Of a stretch of 64,000 nt of DNA, positions 26,309 to 35,560 are shown piece after piece. Each line of letters opens with the position of its first letter. Position 1 is the first letter of the stretch. Origin of the DNA: Fibrella rubiginis (lineage in GTDB: Bacteria > Bacteroidota > Bacteroidia > Cytophagales > Spirosomataceae); the NCBI RefSeq assembly GCF_017353185.1, contig NZ_JAFMYV010000009.1, positions 186,001-250,000 on the forward strand, in the 5' to 3' direction. Below the pieces are notes generated by a model. The model did not search any database and was not told the DNA's origin. It saw only the letters and a list, made by a program, of their open reading frames with translations. Made by a program: the position numbers and the translations under genes.

Positions 26309-26947
26309 ATGTACTTTCTGCTAACAGGGTTGATTGGCTTAACTAGCTGTAAGCCTTGTCGTAGCCCAGAACATAAGCGGCTAGGGCCAGAATCGCTTAC
26401 CTACTTTGGTTCTCAAAAAAACGGAAGTTGGTGGGTTTTTGAGCGCAAGTCAGACCGGGCAAGAGATTCTGTTTATCTGACTAACTATTCAAGGCAGACA
26501 GAACGACCTATTGATATAAATGTGTGCTATGACTTAGAAGCTGTTCGCTACCAACTGGTTGGAAAAGGAGTTCTATGCCAACGAAGTATAGTTACTATCG
26601 ATGCTCGTGGTAGCATAGATCAAGTCAACTTTGTAGACAATGGTATCAATAATCCTTTGTTTTATTTTAGCCTATACACTGCCAATAATCAGGGTTTTGA
26701 ACGTGGGCCTTATGCCGACTTTGAACGCTTAACAAGCTACACAGTGAATGGAGTATCTTATCCAAACGTAACCAAAGTATATGCTAAGGCACCTCAATAT
26801 AACAGGTCAGGAGCAATGACTTATGTAGTTTGGCGGACGCTTTATATAACTCCAGAAGTGGGCTTGATTCGAGCTGAGTATATACCCACTTCACAAGGAG
26901 GCGTTAGAGAGACATACGATTTGATAAAGTACAGTATAGTACATTGA
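26309..26947 (+). CDS. Orphan lipoprotein
   Basis: 212 aa from ATG 26309; an ATG at 26285 is also possible. The shorter start places a good lipobox (LIGLTSC, Cys14) directly after a short hydrophobic stretch, so the product is probably a lipoprotein. The mature part is rich in Tyr, Asn and Arg and includes SLTYFGSQKNGSWWVFERK and a C-terminal GLIRAEYIPTSQGGVRETYD, giving the feel of a beta-rich domain. No family is recognised. AT-rich compared with neighbouring metabolic genes, in line with acquisition or weak selection. Confidence 0.7.
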   Translation: MYFLLTGLIGLTSCKPCRSPEHKRLGPESLTYFGSQKNGSWWVFERKSDRARDSVYLTNYSRQTERPIDINVCYDLEAVRYQLVGKGVLCQRSIVTIDARGSIDQVNFVDNGINNPLFYFSLYTANNQGFERGPYADFERLTSYTVNGVSYPNVTKVYAKAPQYNRSGAMTYVVWRTLYITPEVGLIRAEYIPTSQGGVRETYDLIKYSIVH

Positions 26948-27078
26948 GACCATCGGCTTTATCAAAACAGTTCTTCGACAACACATTACTAGGTGGTATT
27001 AATTAGTATCAAGTCGCTTTAGCTGTAGACATTACTTTATACCTTAGCTTTACATAATTCCACTTATACAACAGCGCT

Positions 27079-27519
27079 TTACCAGTAAATTCTTCTATAC
27101 TTAGAGTAGGTGAGACCCCATTGTCCGTTGCCATCTCGCTGGACGTAGATGTGCTTGTAGCCTTTTTTGAGCGTAAATCGAGTGCAACCTTGTTCTACCG
27201 TTCTAATTGTAATTTCTGTTTTGGGTTTTACCTTAATGCTCGCTCGATCCGCCAAATCGCCTAACGAGTCGGTTTTCATGTATTTCTTAAATATGAGTTT
27301 ATTAGCCACCCATATTGAGATGGTATCTTTAAACATTGCTTCAAACGTAAAAACCTTTTCCCCAGCAGGATCATACTTTTCAATGAGCTTGCGATTATCA
27401 GGAGGCCTAGTAGAGATTTTTTCATTGGGATAAGCACATTCCTCTATTTTATTAGCCTGTCCGAAAAGAGAGGATGTAGCAAATAAAAATAGTATTTTGG
27501 CAAGCAGGAGCTTATTCAT
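27079..27519 (-). CDS. Orphan exported protein
   Basis: 146 aa with a clear signal peptide (LLLAKILFLFATSSLFGQA). The mature part contains STRPPDNRKLIEKYDPAGEK, FKDTISIWVANKLIFKKYM and ITIRTVEQGCTRFTLKKGYK, suggesting a small beta-sandwich; no family recognised. It is convergent with the lipoprotein gene and lies in the same AT-rich patch. Start chosen for the signal peptide. Confidence 0.65.
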   Translation of the reverse strand: MNKLLLAKILFLFATSSLFGQANKIEECAYPNEKISTRPPDNRKLIEKYDPAGEKVFTFEAMFKDTISIWVANKLIFKKYMKTDSLGDLADRASIKVKPKTEITIRTVEQGCTRFTLKKGYKHIYVQRDGNGQWGLTYSKYRRIYW

Positions 27520-27645
27520 AGACTTATAACGATTCTATGTTTAGTTTCTTTACATAACATCAGTTCTGCGAAGCTTCTTAAAATAGTATAACAAAAATTA
27601 CCGGTTTATAAGTTGGGGAGTATAGCACTATTCTTTTGCCTTAAT

Positions 27646-27771
27646 ATGAAGCGAAAAATTCTGATTGGTCTGTTGATTGTTATCTCTGTTATAGTGGCTC
27701 TATCTGTTGCGGAGTACTTTAGTTTGGGTAGTTCAAGCCCTCGAACAGTAAAAATTCGAAGGGATAGATAG
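27646..27771 (+). CDS. Candidate 41-aa single-pass membrane peptide
   Basis: ATG 27646 to TAG 27771 encodes MKRKILIGLLIVISVIVALS followed by a short polar tail ending in basic residues (KIRRDR). The positive N terminus, one hydrophobic helix and basic tail are typical of small inner-membrane proteins. No promoter box or homology is available, and a minus-strand frame of 65 aa overlaps it, so it remains a candidate. Confidence 0.4.
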   Translation: MKRKILIGLLIVISVIVALSVAEYFSLGSSSPRTVKIRRDR

Positions 27772-27899
27772 ATGATAAATACAAAATACCAAAGATAACC
27801 CATAGCGTTGTTTCTGGTATTTTTTTAAGGTTTGCTGTTGATGCGATGTTATGTAAAGCAGCCAAAAGTTCTGCTCTGATAACGATAATCTGCAGGCTA

Positions 27900-27975
27900 A
27901 ACCATGCGGTCCGACGGGTTGGCTTCGCGCTCAGCAGGTGCCGAATGCGAAGCCGACCCGTCGGACCGCATGGTT
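27900..27975. repeat. Palindrome with GGCTTCGC core
   Basis: Arms 27900-27928 and 27947-27975 pair over 29 nt with one mismatch (T-G on the + strand) and an 18-nt loop. The inner stem is GGCTTCGC/GCGAAGCC, as in the 8421 and 61707 elements; the outer stem AACCATGCGGTCCGACGGG is not shared with the others. It lies 20 nt past the stop of the minus-strand gene at 27996. Confidence 0.88.
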
Positions 27976-27995
27976 CAGTATACAGTGTTCATTCT

Positions 27996-29078
27996 TCAAT
28001 ATTGAATCCTAGGAATGGAATCACCCCGGCTGACCTGACCGATGAGTTTATTGACGCGGCTGAGCCAGTAACGTTTACCCTGCCTGTTCCAGTGACCGTC
28101 GCCGAGGTGGTACCATTCAGGGTGTTTCGTCACGGTGCCGTAGAAAGACAGAAGAGGCGTTTTCAGCGTCGTATCGGCCTCCAGACGCTCAATTAAGTGA
28201 TTATAGGGCTGACCATAGGGCCGGTGTTCCGGTTCCAGCACCGTCACTTTGTTAGGAATGAAAGCCACGTACATCTCGTCGAACCCCATCTTTTTGTAGT
28301 AATCGCGCATGGTGTTCAGCACCCTGACGACGCGCTTGAGTTCTGTTTCGTCGACAGGATAAAACGAACTTGAACTCGACAGACCGTTGGCTTCAATCTT
28401 ATAAAAAACGTGTTTATGGTCGTGCGACACTTCGGCGGCTGGTACCCGGCCTAGCACATTCAGCGTGAACTGGGCTTTAGCTTCTTTCAGCTTCAGAAAC
28501 GGCTTGAAATTGAACAGGATAAACTCCAGTCGCGACGACATATCATGACCAAACTGAGCCAGTGCCCAACTAGGCAGCGGACTGGGCTTACCTGTTTTCT
28601 GGGGCGGAAGAGGGCCTTTGCCGGTGGTGTCCATGATGCCGTTTTCGATGTACATGCCCGGGTAAACGGCGGGTTGGAGCCGTTCGCGGATAACCCGTTC
28701 GATGAACTGGAAAAACAGAATATTCTTTTTGCTCCGGTCCAGATGAATAGGTTGGAGCCGTTCATTCTGCGACGCCCGGAAGTTGAAGCTACCCGCGTAA
28801 TAACTCGTGTCGATGTCGGTGAAGCTGTCGCCGAAGTTGTAGAAATGCACGTTCGCGTAGTGCTGTTCGGGTTTATCCTCTGGCTTAAGCATCATGTGCT
28901 CGGCGATGTTTTCCTCCCGAAATGCGGGCAGGTTCGTCATGTTGTATAAATCGCCGTAGCTGAACTGATTGGGTATCAACCCTTTGCTGCTCAGTTTGCG
29001 CTGAAGTGGTGGCGTAAGACCCACAAACAGCACAAGACCGGAGAGGAGCAGAAAAAACCAGCGTAGGAGGGAGAGCAT
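27996..29078 (-). CDS. SGNH-like membrane-anchored protein paired with an MBOAT acyltransferase (AlgX/AlgJ-like role)
   Basis: 360 aa with one N-terminal membrane segment (FFLLLSGLVLFVGLTPPL). An SGNH block I is visible as FGDSFTD with Ser85, and the C-terminal block V as DGHWNRQG with Asp327 and His329, so the catalytic triad of an SGNH acyl-ester enzyme appears complete. In alginate- and cellulose-acetylation systems an MBOAT protein moves an acetyl group across the membrane and an SGNH protein transfers it to the polymer. Here the MBOAT gene is directly upstream on the same strand, separated by the palindrome at 29088-29183. The acylated polymer is unknown; no polysaccharide synthase is in the window. 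Confidence 0.8.
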   Translation of the reverse strand: MLSLLRWFFLLLSGLVLFVGLTPPLQRKLSSKGLIPNQFSYGDLYNMTNLPAFREENIAEHMMLKPEDKPEQHYANVHFYNFGDSFTDIDTSYYAGSFNFRASQNERLQPIHLDRSKKNILFFQFIERVIRERLQPAVYPGMYIENGIMDTTGKGPLPPQKTGKPSPLPSWALAQFGHDMSSRLEFILFNFKPFLKLKEAKAQFTLNVLGRVPAAEVSHDHKHVFYKIEANGLSSSSSFYPVDETELKRVVRVLNTMRDYYKKMGFDEMYVAFIPNKVTVLEPEHRPYGQPYNHLIERLEADTTLKTPLLSFYGTVTKHPEWYHLGDGHWNRQGKRYWLSRVNKLIGQVSRGDSIPRIQY

Positions 29079-29087
29079 AGGAACATA

Positions 29088-29183
29088 GAGTTCAATGTTT
29101 AACGTCTAAGGTTCAAGGTTGCTTCGCGTACGAACCGGCGAGCGCGAAGCAACCTTGAACCTTAGACGTTAAACATTGAACTC
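29088..29183. repeat. Perfect 41-nt palindrome, GCTTCGC family
   Basis: Arms 29088-29128 and 29143-29183 are 41 nt and perfectly complementary, with a 14-nt loop. The arm reads outward from core TTGCTTCGCG through AAGGTTCAAGG and TTTAACGTCTAAGG-type words to GAGTTCAATG. It almost fills the gap between the MBOAT stop (29187) and the SGNH start (29078) on the same strand, so it separates two functionally linked genes. Confidence 0.93.
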
Positions 29184-29186
29184 ATT

Positions 29187-30641
29187 TTAGAATTGGAAAT
29201 AAATAAACTGGTTGGAGGTAAACACGCCGAGGAAGTAACAGGCCAGGGCCAGCAGGGGCATCAGCACCCAGAAGGCTCTGGTGCTGGCGCGCGGCACGTA
29301 CGTTATCCAGGCGTTTTCGTACAGAAGCAGGCCAATGAGCGCCGCGCAGAGCCAGAGTTCAGGCGGGGCCAGCGGGGTTTGGGCGGGCACGGCGGGGTTG
29401 AGCGTGACCACTTTTTTCAGCACCGTAAACGCATCGTCGGTAGTGGGCGCGCGGAAGAAAATCCAGGTTAGCGTAACCAGCCCGAAAGTAAGCAACTGGT
29501 TGACCCGATGCCGTACCACGCCGCCCACACCCCGCAACTGCACCGCCGGTGAGCTGTCTTCCTGAATGGGCAATGGTCGCGCCGACGGTTTAATGATCTG
29601 ACTGATAACGAGATACAAACCGTGCAGGAGACCCCAGATCACAAATTTCCAGTTGGCTCCGTGCCACAGGCCGCTTAGCCCAAACACAAACAGCACGTTG
29701 AGGGCAGTGCGCGTAGCCGTGCGGCGGTTGCCCCCCAGCGGAATGTAGATGTAGTCGCGGAACCAGCTTGAGAGTGAGATGTGCCACCGCCGCCAGAAGT
29801 CGCCGATAGACGCGGCAAGGTAGGGCGTGCGGAAGTTTTCGGTCATGCGGATACCCATCACCTGCCCCGCCCCAATGGCAATATCGGAGTAGCCCGAAAA
29901 GTCGCAGTAGATCTGGATCGAATAAAAAATACTCGCCAGCAGCATGGTCGTGCCCGACGATCTGTCGACGTCGAAATAAGCCTGATCCACTACCAGGGCA
30001 AGGCGGTCGGCGATAACCACTTTTTTCACGAAGCCCCCCGCCATGCGCAGCAAGCCCATGCGCACCGTGGGCCAGTCGAAGGCGTGGAAGGCGTTTAGCT
30101 GCGGCAGCATATGGCCGGGACGTTCGATGGGGCCGGCCACAAGCTGCGGGTAAAACAGCACGTAGAGCGAGTAGACCCCGAAATTGCGTTCGGCGGGTTG
30201 CTTACCCCGGTACACCTCAATGGTATAGCTCATGGACTGAAACGTATGAAACGACAGGCCAATGGGCAGCACCACGCCGGGTAGCCAGTCGCCCAGCATG
30301 GGTACCGAACTTTGCCAGCCAAGCGGAGCCAGCAGGCTGTTGACGCTTTGGTTGATGAAGTCGAAATACTTGAAAAAAGCCAGTAGGGCTACGTTCGCCA
30401 CCAGGCTGAGAACAAGTAGAGCCTTTCGTCGGGAGCCTGTCGACCGCTCGATCCAGAGGGCGGCGAAGTAATCGATCAGGATGACCACGCCCAGAATGAG
30501 CAGGTACGACGGGATGAAGGCAGCGTAGAAATAACAACTGGCTACCAGCAGCAGCACCCAGCGACCCTGTTTCGAGAGGCTGTAGTAGCTGAGGGTGACA
30601 AACAGGAAAAAGACGAGGAAATGAAGCGAATTGAACAGCAT
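29187..30641 (-). CDS. MBOAT family O-acyltransferase
   Basis: 484 aa from ATG 30641 (the longer frame begins at a GTG and adds six residues). Polytopic with about ten or more helices. The MBOAT motif is clear: YIPLGGNRRTATRTALN followed by GLSGLWHGANWKFVIWG with the catalytic His327. This is the AlgI/DltB-like type that acylates cell-surface polymers. It is followed on the same strand by an SGNH-fold partner, together forming a minimal O-acylation module. Catalytic region complete. Confidence 0.94.
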   Translation of the reverse strand: MLFNSLHFLVFFLFVTLSYYSLSKQGRWVLLLVASCYFYAAFIPSYLLILGVVILIDYFAALWIERSTGSRRKALLVLSLVANVALLAFFKYFDFINQSVNSLLAPLGWQSSVPMLGDWLPGVVLPIGLSFHTFQSMSYTIEVYRGKQPAERNFGVYSLYVLFYPQLVAGPIERPGHMLPQLNAFHAFDWPTVRMGLLRMAGGFVKKVVIADRLALVVDQAYFDVDRSSGTTMLLASIFYSIQIYCDFSGYSDIAIGAGQVMGIRMTENFRTPYLAASIGDFWRRWHISLSSWFRDYIYIPLGGNRRTATRTALNVLFVFGLSGLWHGANWKFVIWGLLHGLYLVISQIIKPSARPLPIQEDSSPAVQLRGVGGVVRHRVNQLLTFGLVTLTWIFFRAPTTDDAFTVLKKVVTLNPAVPAQTPLAPPELWLCAALIGLLLYENAWITYVPRASTRAFWVLMPLLALACYFLGVFTSNQFIYFQF

Positions 30642-30763
30642 GCGGGGTAGTCTTGGCACCCCAAAAGTACAGCATCTCCCCCGTACGATTGGTACCCCTG
30701 CCTAAATGGGGAAGTGGGGCGCGGGTATTTGAGTGCTGGTCAGGATAGGACAGATAGTCTACG

Positions 30764-31387
30764 TCAGCCCAAAGAGGCCAGTTTCTTACGCTGGTAGTAG
30801 CGGCGGGCTTTCTGGTTTGTGCCACATGTTTGCATATCGCACCATTTCCGACGATGGTTCTTGGTTTCGTCGAGGAAAAACCAGCCACAAGCACCGCATT
30901 GTTTAACCAGTTGTTGGTCTCTGGTTGTCAATAAGTCATAAGCCGACAGGCTAAAAGACCAGACAGCCTGCATAAGCTGTTTTTCTGATCGTTCCAGGGT
31001 CATTGCCAGCTCATTGCCCTGTACAGAAAAATTGCGTTCACAGAGCGCCTCGTGAACAGACCCGTTAAAGGATGTCAACAACTGAGCAGTGACCTGCTGC
31101 AACTGACCACTTGCCAGCGCGTCGAATACACCCAACATCGACTGCCTGACTTTACGGGCTTCCAGCAAGACACGCTCCGCCTGCGCTGAATTCTGGTTGG
31201 CTATAAGCTCCAGGGTGTCAAGGGTGGCCGTGTCGAGTAGTGATAACCGGCGGCTTAAAACCAGCAGGTCACTGTAGCTATGCAGGCGCTCTACTGGCAA
31301 GTGATCGCTGAGTGCCGTGTTAATGAAATCGAGACACGCTATTCCGCCCGTAAGATCCATTTCGGCAATTGTACTGACTTTCGCCAT
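30764..31387 (-). CDS. CGNR zinc-finger / ABATE-domain transcriptional regulator
   Basis: 207 aa from ATG 31387. The ABATE N-domain begins TGGIACLDFINTALSDHLP; the C-terminal zinc finger is CGACGWFFLDETKNHRRKWC followed by TCGTNQKARRYYQRKK, the CGNR-type finger with four Cys. Such proteins are thought to be stress- or ligand-responsive regulators. It is divergently transcribed from an EamA exporter, and the shared 103-bp gap holds three GGTTATA boxes, so local regulation of the exporter and itself is likely but unproven. Confidence 0.9.
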   Translation of the reverse strand: MAKVSTIAEMDLTGGIACLDFINTALSDHLPVERLHSYSDLLVLSRRLSLLDTATLDTLELIANQNSAQAERVLLEARKVRQSMLGVFDALASGQLQQVTAQLLTSFNGSVHEALCERNFSVQGNELAMTLERSEKQLMQAVWSFSLSAYDLLTTRDQQLVKQCGACGWFFLDETKNHRRKWCDMQTCGTNQKARRYYQRKKLASLG

Positions 31388-31405
31388 GCTCAAAAGATGA
31401 TCAAC

Positions 31406-31490
31406 TTATATAACCAGTAAAACAAGTTTAAACGGTTATAGTTTACGTATCGAAATTCATACCCTTAAAACGTGTTTCAGAGGTTATATA
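31406..31490. promoter_or_regulatory. Candidate operator: three GGTTATA boxes between CGNR regulator and EamA exporter
   Basis: TTATATAACC (31406-31415, inverted), GGTTATAG (31434-31441) and GGTTATATA (31482-31490) share one 7-mer. The first two form an inverted repeat; the third abuts the EamA start codon. The placement suits a repressor site for the divergent CGNR protein. No exact TAnnTTTG box was found in either direction. Confidence 0.5.
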
Positions 31491-32417
31491 ATGAATGCAA
31501 CAACTGTTCCTCGCTTTTGGCTGGTGCTGGCTTTTTTCGCTGTCTATTTTGTATGGGGAACGACCTATCTGGCCAACCTGTATGCGCTCAAGGCCATTCC
31601 GCCGTTTGTGATATCGGCACTCCGCTATTTGGTTGCGGGCTTACTATTGGCGCTACTCGCCTACAGTAAAGGCCATGCATGGCCACAAAAGGAAGAGATT
31701 CGAGATTTGGCCATCAGTGGCATATTGATGTTGGTAGGTGGCTCTGGCCTGGTCGTTGTGGCTGAGCAATATATTACGTCTGGCTCTGCTGCTGTCATTG
31801 TAGCCACTGAGCCGCTTTGGTTTGTCCTGCTGGATCAGCCTCGGTGGAAGCTGTATTTTAGCAATGGAAAAATTATTGCGGGGCTGCTTATTGGCTTTGT
31901 GGGCGTCGTTCTGTTTGCCCAGATGGCGCCTGCCAATTCCCCTCACCAAGACCAGTCTACCAACCAATTCTTAGGCACAGTGATTGTTCTGGTGGGGGCT
32001 ATCCTGTGGGTGAGTGGCACCCTGTTTGCGGCACGCAGGATAAAGCCTGGCCGTTATAACCTCTGGCATACCACAATTCAGTTGGGTGCTGCCGGGCTTT
32101 TCGCGACGTTTCTGGCGCTGGCCAACGGCGAGTGGAACCGCTTTGCATGGCTGGCAGTGCCGTTGCCAGCCTGGGGCGGACTTGCTTTTCTGATTCTCTT
32201 TGGCTCCCTCATCGCCTACCTCGCCTTTGCTTGGCTGGTCACCGTTCAGCCGCCCGCCATTGTCAGTACCCATACCTATATTAACCCGCTTATTGCTGTG
32301 CTGATAGGCTGGCTCGCCGCTGGTGAGGAAGTAACTGGCCTACAGGTTGTCGCCCTGACTGTTGTCCTGACAGGTGTGGTACTCACACAACTCAGTAAAA
32401 TACAGGCTGGTGGATGA
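31491..32417 (+). CDS. EamA/DMT family transporter
   Basis: 308 aa with about ten hydrophobic helices arranged as two EamA repeats. The N-terminal FAVYFVWGTTYLANLYALKA and RYLVAGLLLALLA are typical of the drug/metabolite transporter family, and the second repeat ends THTYINPLIAVLIGWLAAGE. Members export amino acids or small metabolites; the substrate here is unknown. It is divergent from a CGNR-type regulator that may control it. Confidence 0.93.
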   Translation: MNATTVPRFWLVLAFFAVYFVWGTTYLANLYALKAIPPFVISALRYLVAGLLLALLAYSKGHAWPQKEEIRDLAISGILMLVGGSGLVVVAEQYITSGSAAVIVATEPLWFVLLDQPRWKLYFSNGKIIAGLLIGFVGVVLFAQMAPANSPHQDQSTNQFLGTVIVLVGAILWVSGTLFAARRIKPGRYNLWHTTIQLGAAGLFATFLALANGEWNRFAWLAVPLPAWGGLAFLILFGSLIAYLAFAWLVTVQPPAIVSTHTYINPLIAVLIGWLAAGEEVTGLQVVALTVVLTGVVLTQLSKIQAGG

Positions 32418-32582
32418 GATCTGGCACGATAGGTAAGGCGTTAGTCAGTTGCCCGGCTTAATGTAGCCAATGAGACAAGCGAGTATAGCGGTATGAACGG
32501 GGCGTGGCTTTTTTGACGGACCCATACAATCGCTGACGGCAATTCCGTATTTTGGGAACAGATACCTGATAAGCCCCCTCTT

Positions 32583-34478
32583 ATGCGTTTACGTCTCTTC
32601 ATCTGCCTCTTCCTTTTGGCCACTGTAACCCTTGCCCAGTCACCTATCCAACTTATTCCGCAGCCCGTCAGTGTGGTTCCCCAAGCCGTGGGCTTCACGC
32701 TCAACAAAGCCACGACCATCGTTTACAGCAGCCCCGAACTGGCCCCACTCGCCGCCAGACTGTCGGCGCAACTGACCCGCCCCACCGGCCTCACGCTTGC
32801 CCACCGGATGGCCAAAACACCCCCTGCCACCGGTGCCATCAGCCTGCAACTCAACGCCACGCCCGACGCCCAGCTTGGCCGCGAAGGCTACCGGCTCCGC
32901 AGTTCGGCCAAAGGCGTGACCATCACGGCCAACACCGAAGCCGGTATTTTCTACGGCACACAGTCGCTGGCGCAACTGGCCAACCCGGCTACCGGCAAAA
33001 CCAATCAGGCTATCCCTGGTGTGCAAGTTGTTGATTACCCGCGTTTTGCGTGGCGGGGTGTTATGCTCGACGTGAGCCGCACGTTCTTTCCCAAAGCCGA
33101 TGTACTGCGCTACATTGATGAGTTGGCGCAACTGAAAATCAACACCTTCCACTGGCACCTGGCTGATGACAACGGCTGGCGGATCGAGATTAAATTACTG
33201 CCCCGCCTCACCAGCGTGGGCGCCTGGCGCGTACCCCGCGATGGTCATTTTGGCGAACGGGCCAATCCTAAGCCCGGCGAACCCGCTACCTATGGTGGCT
33301 TCTATACCCAGGACGATATTCGCGAGGTGGTGCGTTATGCGCAGGCCCGCAACATCACCATTGTGCCCGAAATAGACGTGCCCGGCCATAGCATGGCGGC
33401 CCTGGCGGCATACCCCAACCTGTCGTGCAGCAAAGACACGTCGGTACGGGTGAACCCCGGTACCGAATTCTCCGAGTGGTATGCCGACGGTACGTTCAAG
33501 ATGCTGATCGACAATACGCTGAACCCCTCCGACGAGAACGTATATGTATTTCTTGACAAGGTGTTTGGCGAGGTAGCAGGCCTGTTTCCGGGTCAGTACA
33601 TCCACGCCGGTGGCGACGAGTGCTACAAAGGCTACTGGGAAAAAGACCCCGCCTGTCAGGCACTCATGAAAGCCAATAACTTTCAGCATATGGAAGACCT
33701 GCAGGGCTATTTCATGAAGCGGGTGGAAAAAATTATCCAGTCGAAGGGAAAGAAACTGATTGGCTGGGATGAGATTATCGAGAGCCACGACCCAAACGCC
33801 CAACTGTCGAAAGACGCCGCCGTGATGAGTTGGCATGGCGTGAAGCAGGGCATCGACGCGGCTAAAATGGGCTATAAGGTGGTGATGACCCCCGCCCCAT
33901 TTACCTATATCGACTACATGCAGAGCGACCCCACGCTGGAACCCCGCATCTACGCCAGCCTGCGCCTGAAAACCTGTTATGAGTTTGAACCCGTACCCGA
34001 CGGTGTCGATTCCACGCTGATTCTAGGTGGGCAGGGCAACCTCTGGAGCGAGCAGCTCAGCACTTTCGCCCATGCCGAATATATGTCGTTCCCACGCGTA
34101 TGGGCACTTTCTGAAACATTCTGGACCCCGAAGAGCCGACGCAGCTGGGCCGGATTCATTCCCCGTCTGGAAACGCAGATGCGCCGTGCCGAGGCCGCCG
34201 GTATCAACTACGCCCGCGCCGCCTACGACCCCATCGTGAGCACCACCAACGCCGATAACAAGCTGACCCTGACGCTCGACTGCGAGATTCCCGGTTCGGA
34301 GATTTATTATTCCCTCGACGACACCATGCCGGGTCGCTACAGCCTTCGCTACACCCAGCCCATCATCGTCCCCGAAGGCAACGTCACCCTCCGCACCATC
34401 ACCTACCGCAACGGCCAGCCATCGGGCCGTCAGATTACATTAAAGCGCGACGAGTTGGTGAAACGAGCAAAGAAGTAA
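32583..34478 (+). CDS. Exported family GH20 beta-N-acetylhexosaminidase
   Basis: 631 aa: signal peptide (ending VTLAQ), a GH20b N-domain to about 150 (IQLIPQPVSV, GYRLRSS), the catalytic TIM barrel beginning YPRFAWRGVMLDVSRTFFP, substrate-assisting pair Asp345-Glu346 in HAGGDECYKG, and a C-terminal chitobiase-type beta domain (IPGSEIYYSLDDTMPGRYS). It removes terminal GlcNAc/GalNAc from chitin or glycan fragments in the periplasm. Alone on its strand. A near-match promoter TATTTTG lies about 29 nt before the ATG. Confidence 0.95.
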   Translation: MRLRLFICLFLLATVTLAQSPIQLIPQPVSVVPQAVGFTLNKATTIVYSSPELAPLAARLSAQLTRPTGLTLAHRMAKTPPATGAISLQLNATPDAQLGREGYRLRSSAKGVTITANTEAGIFYGTQSLAQLANPATGKTNQAIPGVQVVDYPRFAWRGVMLDVSRTFFPKADVLRYIDELAQLKINTFHWHLADDNGWRIEIKLLPRLTSVGAWRVPRDGHFGERANPKPGEPATYGGFYTQDDIREVVRYAQARNITIVPEIDVPGHSMAALAAYPNLSCSKDTSVRVNPGTEFSEWYADGTFKMLIDNTLNPSDENVYVFLDKVFGEVAGLFPGQYIHAGGDECYKGYWEKDPACQALMKANNFQHMEDLQGYFMKRVEKIIQSKGKKLIGWDEIIESHDPNAQLSKDAAVMSWHGVKQGIDAAKMGYKVVMTPAPFTYIDYMQSDPTLEPRIYASLRLKTCYEFEPVPDGVDSTLILGGQGNLWSEQLSTFAHAEYMSFPRVWALSETFWTPKSRRSWAGFIPRLETQMRRAEAAGINYARAAYDPIVSTTNADNKLTLTLDCEIPGSEIYYSLDDTMPGRYSLRYTQPIIVPEGNVTLRTITYRNGQPSGRQITLKRDELVKRAKK

Positions 34479-34551
34479 GTAGGCAGTGGCGGTGGGATTA
34501 CGGTAGCTTAGGCACAGTACAACCATTAAACCAGTTGCATAATAAAGACCA

Positions 34552-34566
34552 GACCCCGCTGGGGTC
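34552..34566. terminator. Small hairpin between convergent GH20 and pirin genes
   Basis: GACCCC (34552-34557) and GGGGTC (34561-34566) pair perfectly around a 3-nt loop. No T-run follows. It is the only structure seen in the 163-bp convergent gap, so a modest terminator role is possible. Confidence 0.35.
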
Positions 34567-34641
34567 GAAGGGGACGGGCTGTGATGGGTTGAGGTATAGC
34601 GGAACGATGATAACGACAGTAATACACCACCGTATACTGCC

Positions 34642-35505
34642 TCAAAGACTACCCATTTTCCCCGCCTGAAAGTCGGCGAAGGCTTCCAGGAGTTCTTCGC
34701 GGGTGTTCATCACAAAGGGGCCATAGGCGGCAAGGGGTTCGTTGAGGGGTTCGCCTGCCAGCACCAGCAGTTTCGCCTCTGTAGTGGCCGAAATATGGAC
34801 TGAATCGCCGCCAGTTAGCTCGAAAAGGGCAATCTGGCCTGTGGTTAGGGTGTCGGTCTGGTTCAGTTGCACGGTGCCTTTCAGGGCGTAGAGCATCAGG
34901 TTGAAGCCCGGCTGTATAGGTAGCTCAACGGTGGTGCCGCCCGTCAAGGTCAGGTCGGCCAACAGCAGGGGGCTAAACGTCTGGGCGGGACCAGTCAGCC
35001 CCATGGCTTCGCCTGCGATTACGCGGAGCGCTGCGCCGGGAGCGATGTTGGCCTTCGGAAACTGAGTCGACTGTAATTCCTGATACCGGGGCGGACGCAT
35101 TTTGTCTTTGGCGGGCAGGTTCACCCATAGCTGCACAAAGTCGAGGATGCCACCCGTTTTCGAGAAAGCCAGTTCGTGTTTCTCTTCGTGCACGATGCCG
35201 CTCGCAGCGGTCATCCACTGCACGTCGCCCGCAAACAGTTTGCCCCGATTTCCCGCTGAGTCGCGGTGTTCCAGTGCGCCTTCATACACCACCGTGACCG
35301 TCTCGAAACCCCGGTGCGGGTGTTCATCAACGCCCTTCTGCCGGTTAGATGGTGCCACCGTCATGGGGCCGTGATGGTCGAGCAGCAAAAACGGACTGAA
35401 GGGCCGGGCCGATTGTGGGTGAAAAGCATTTTTACCAACAAAACCGTCGCCCACCTGTTGGGGCTGCGCAGTCTGGATTGTGCGGACGGAACGATATGAG
35501 GTCAT
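34642..35505 (-). CDS. Pirin family protein (bicupin)
   Basis: 287 aa. N-terminal cupin motif DEHPHRGFETVTVVYEGALE carries the metal-binding His residues, with GIVHEEKHELAF giving the later His/Glu ligands; a C-terminal pirin domain follows (GFNLMLYALKGTVQL). Bacterial pirins are Fe-binding proteins, some with quercetinase activity; the physiological role is usually unknown. Divergent or unlinked neighbours give no hint. Confidence 0.93.
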   Translation of the reverse strand: MTSYRSVRTIQTAQPQQVGDGFVGKNAFHPQSARPFSPFLLLDHHGPMTVAPSNRQKGVDEHPHRGFETVTVVYEGALEHRDSAGNRGKLFAGDVQWMTAASGIVHEEKHELAFSKTGGILDFVQLWVNLPAKDKMRPPRYQELQSTQFPKANIAPGAALRVIAGEAMGLTGPAQTFSPLLLADLTLTGGTTVELPIQPGFNLMLYALKGTVQLNQTDTLTTGQIALFELTGGDSVHISATTEAKLLVLAGEPLNEPLAAYGPFVMNTREELLEAFADFQAGKMGSL

Positions 35506-35560
35506 AACACATGTATTTAATGTAGTAACATATATATGGCTTGAATCAGTTCGTGTCAGT

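Noticed and set aside
27606..27803. 65-aa minus-strand frame
   Set aside because: Antisense to a more plausible 41-aa membrane peptide and lacking a good signal or homology; its hydrophobic N terminus is not enough.
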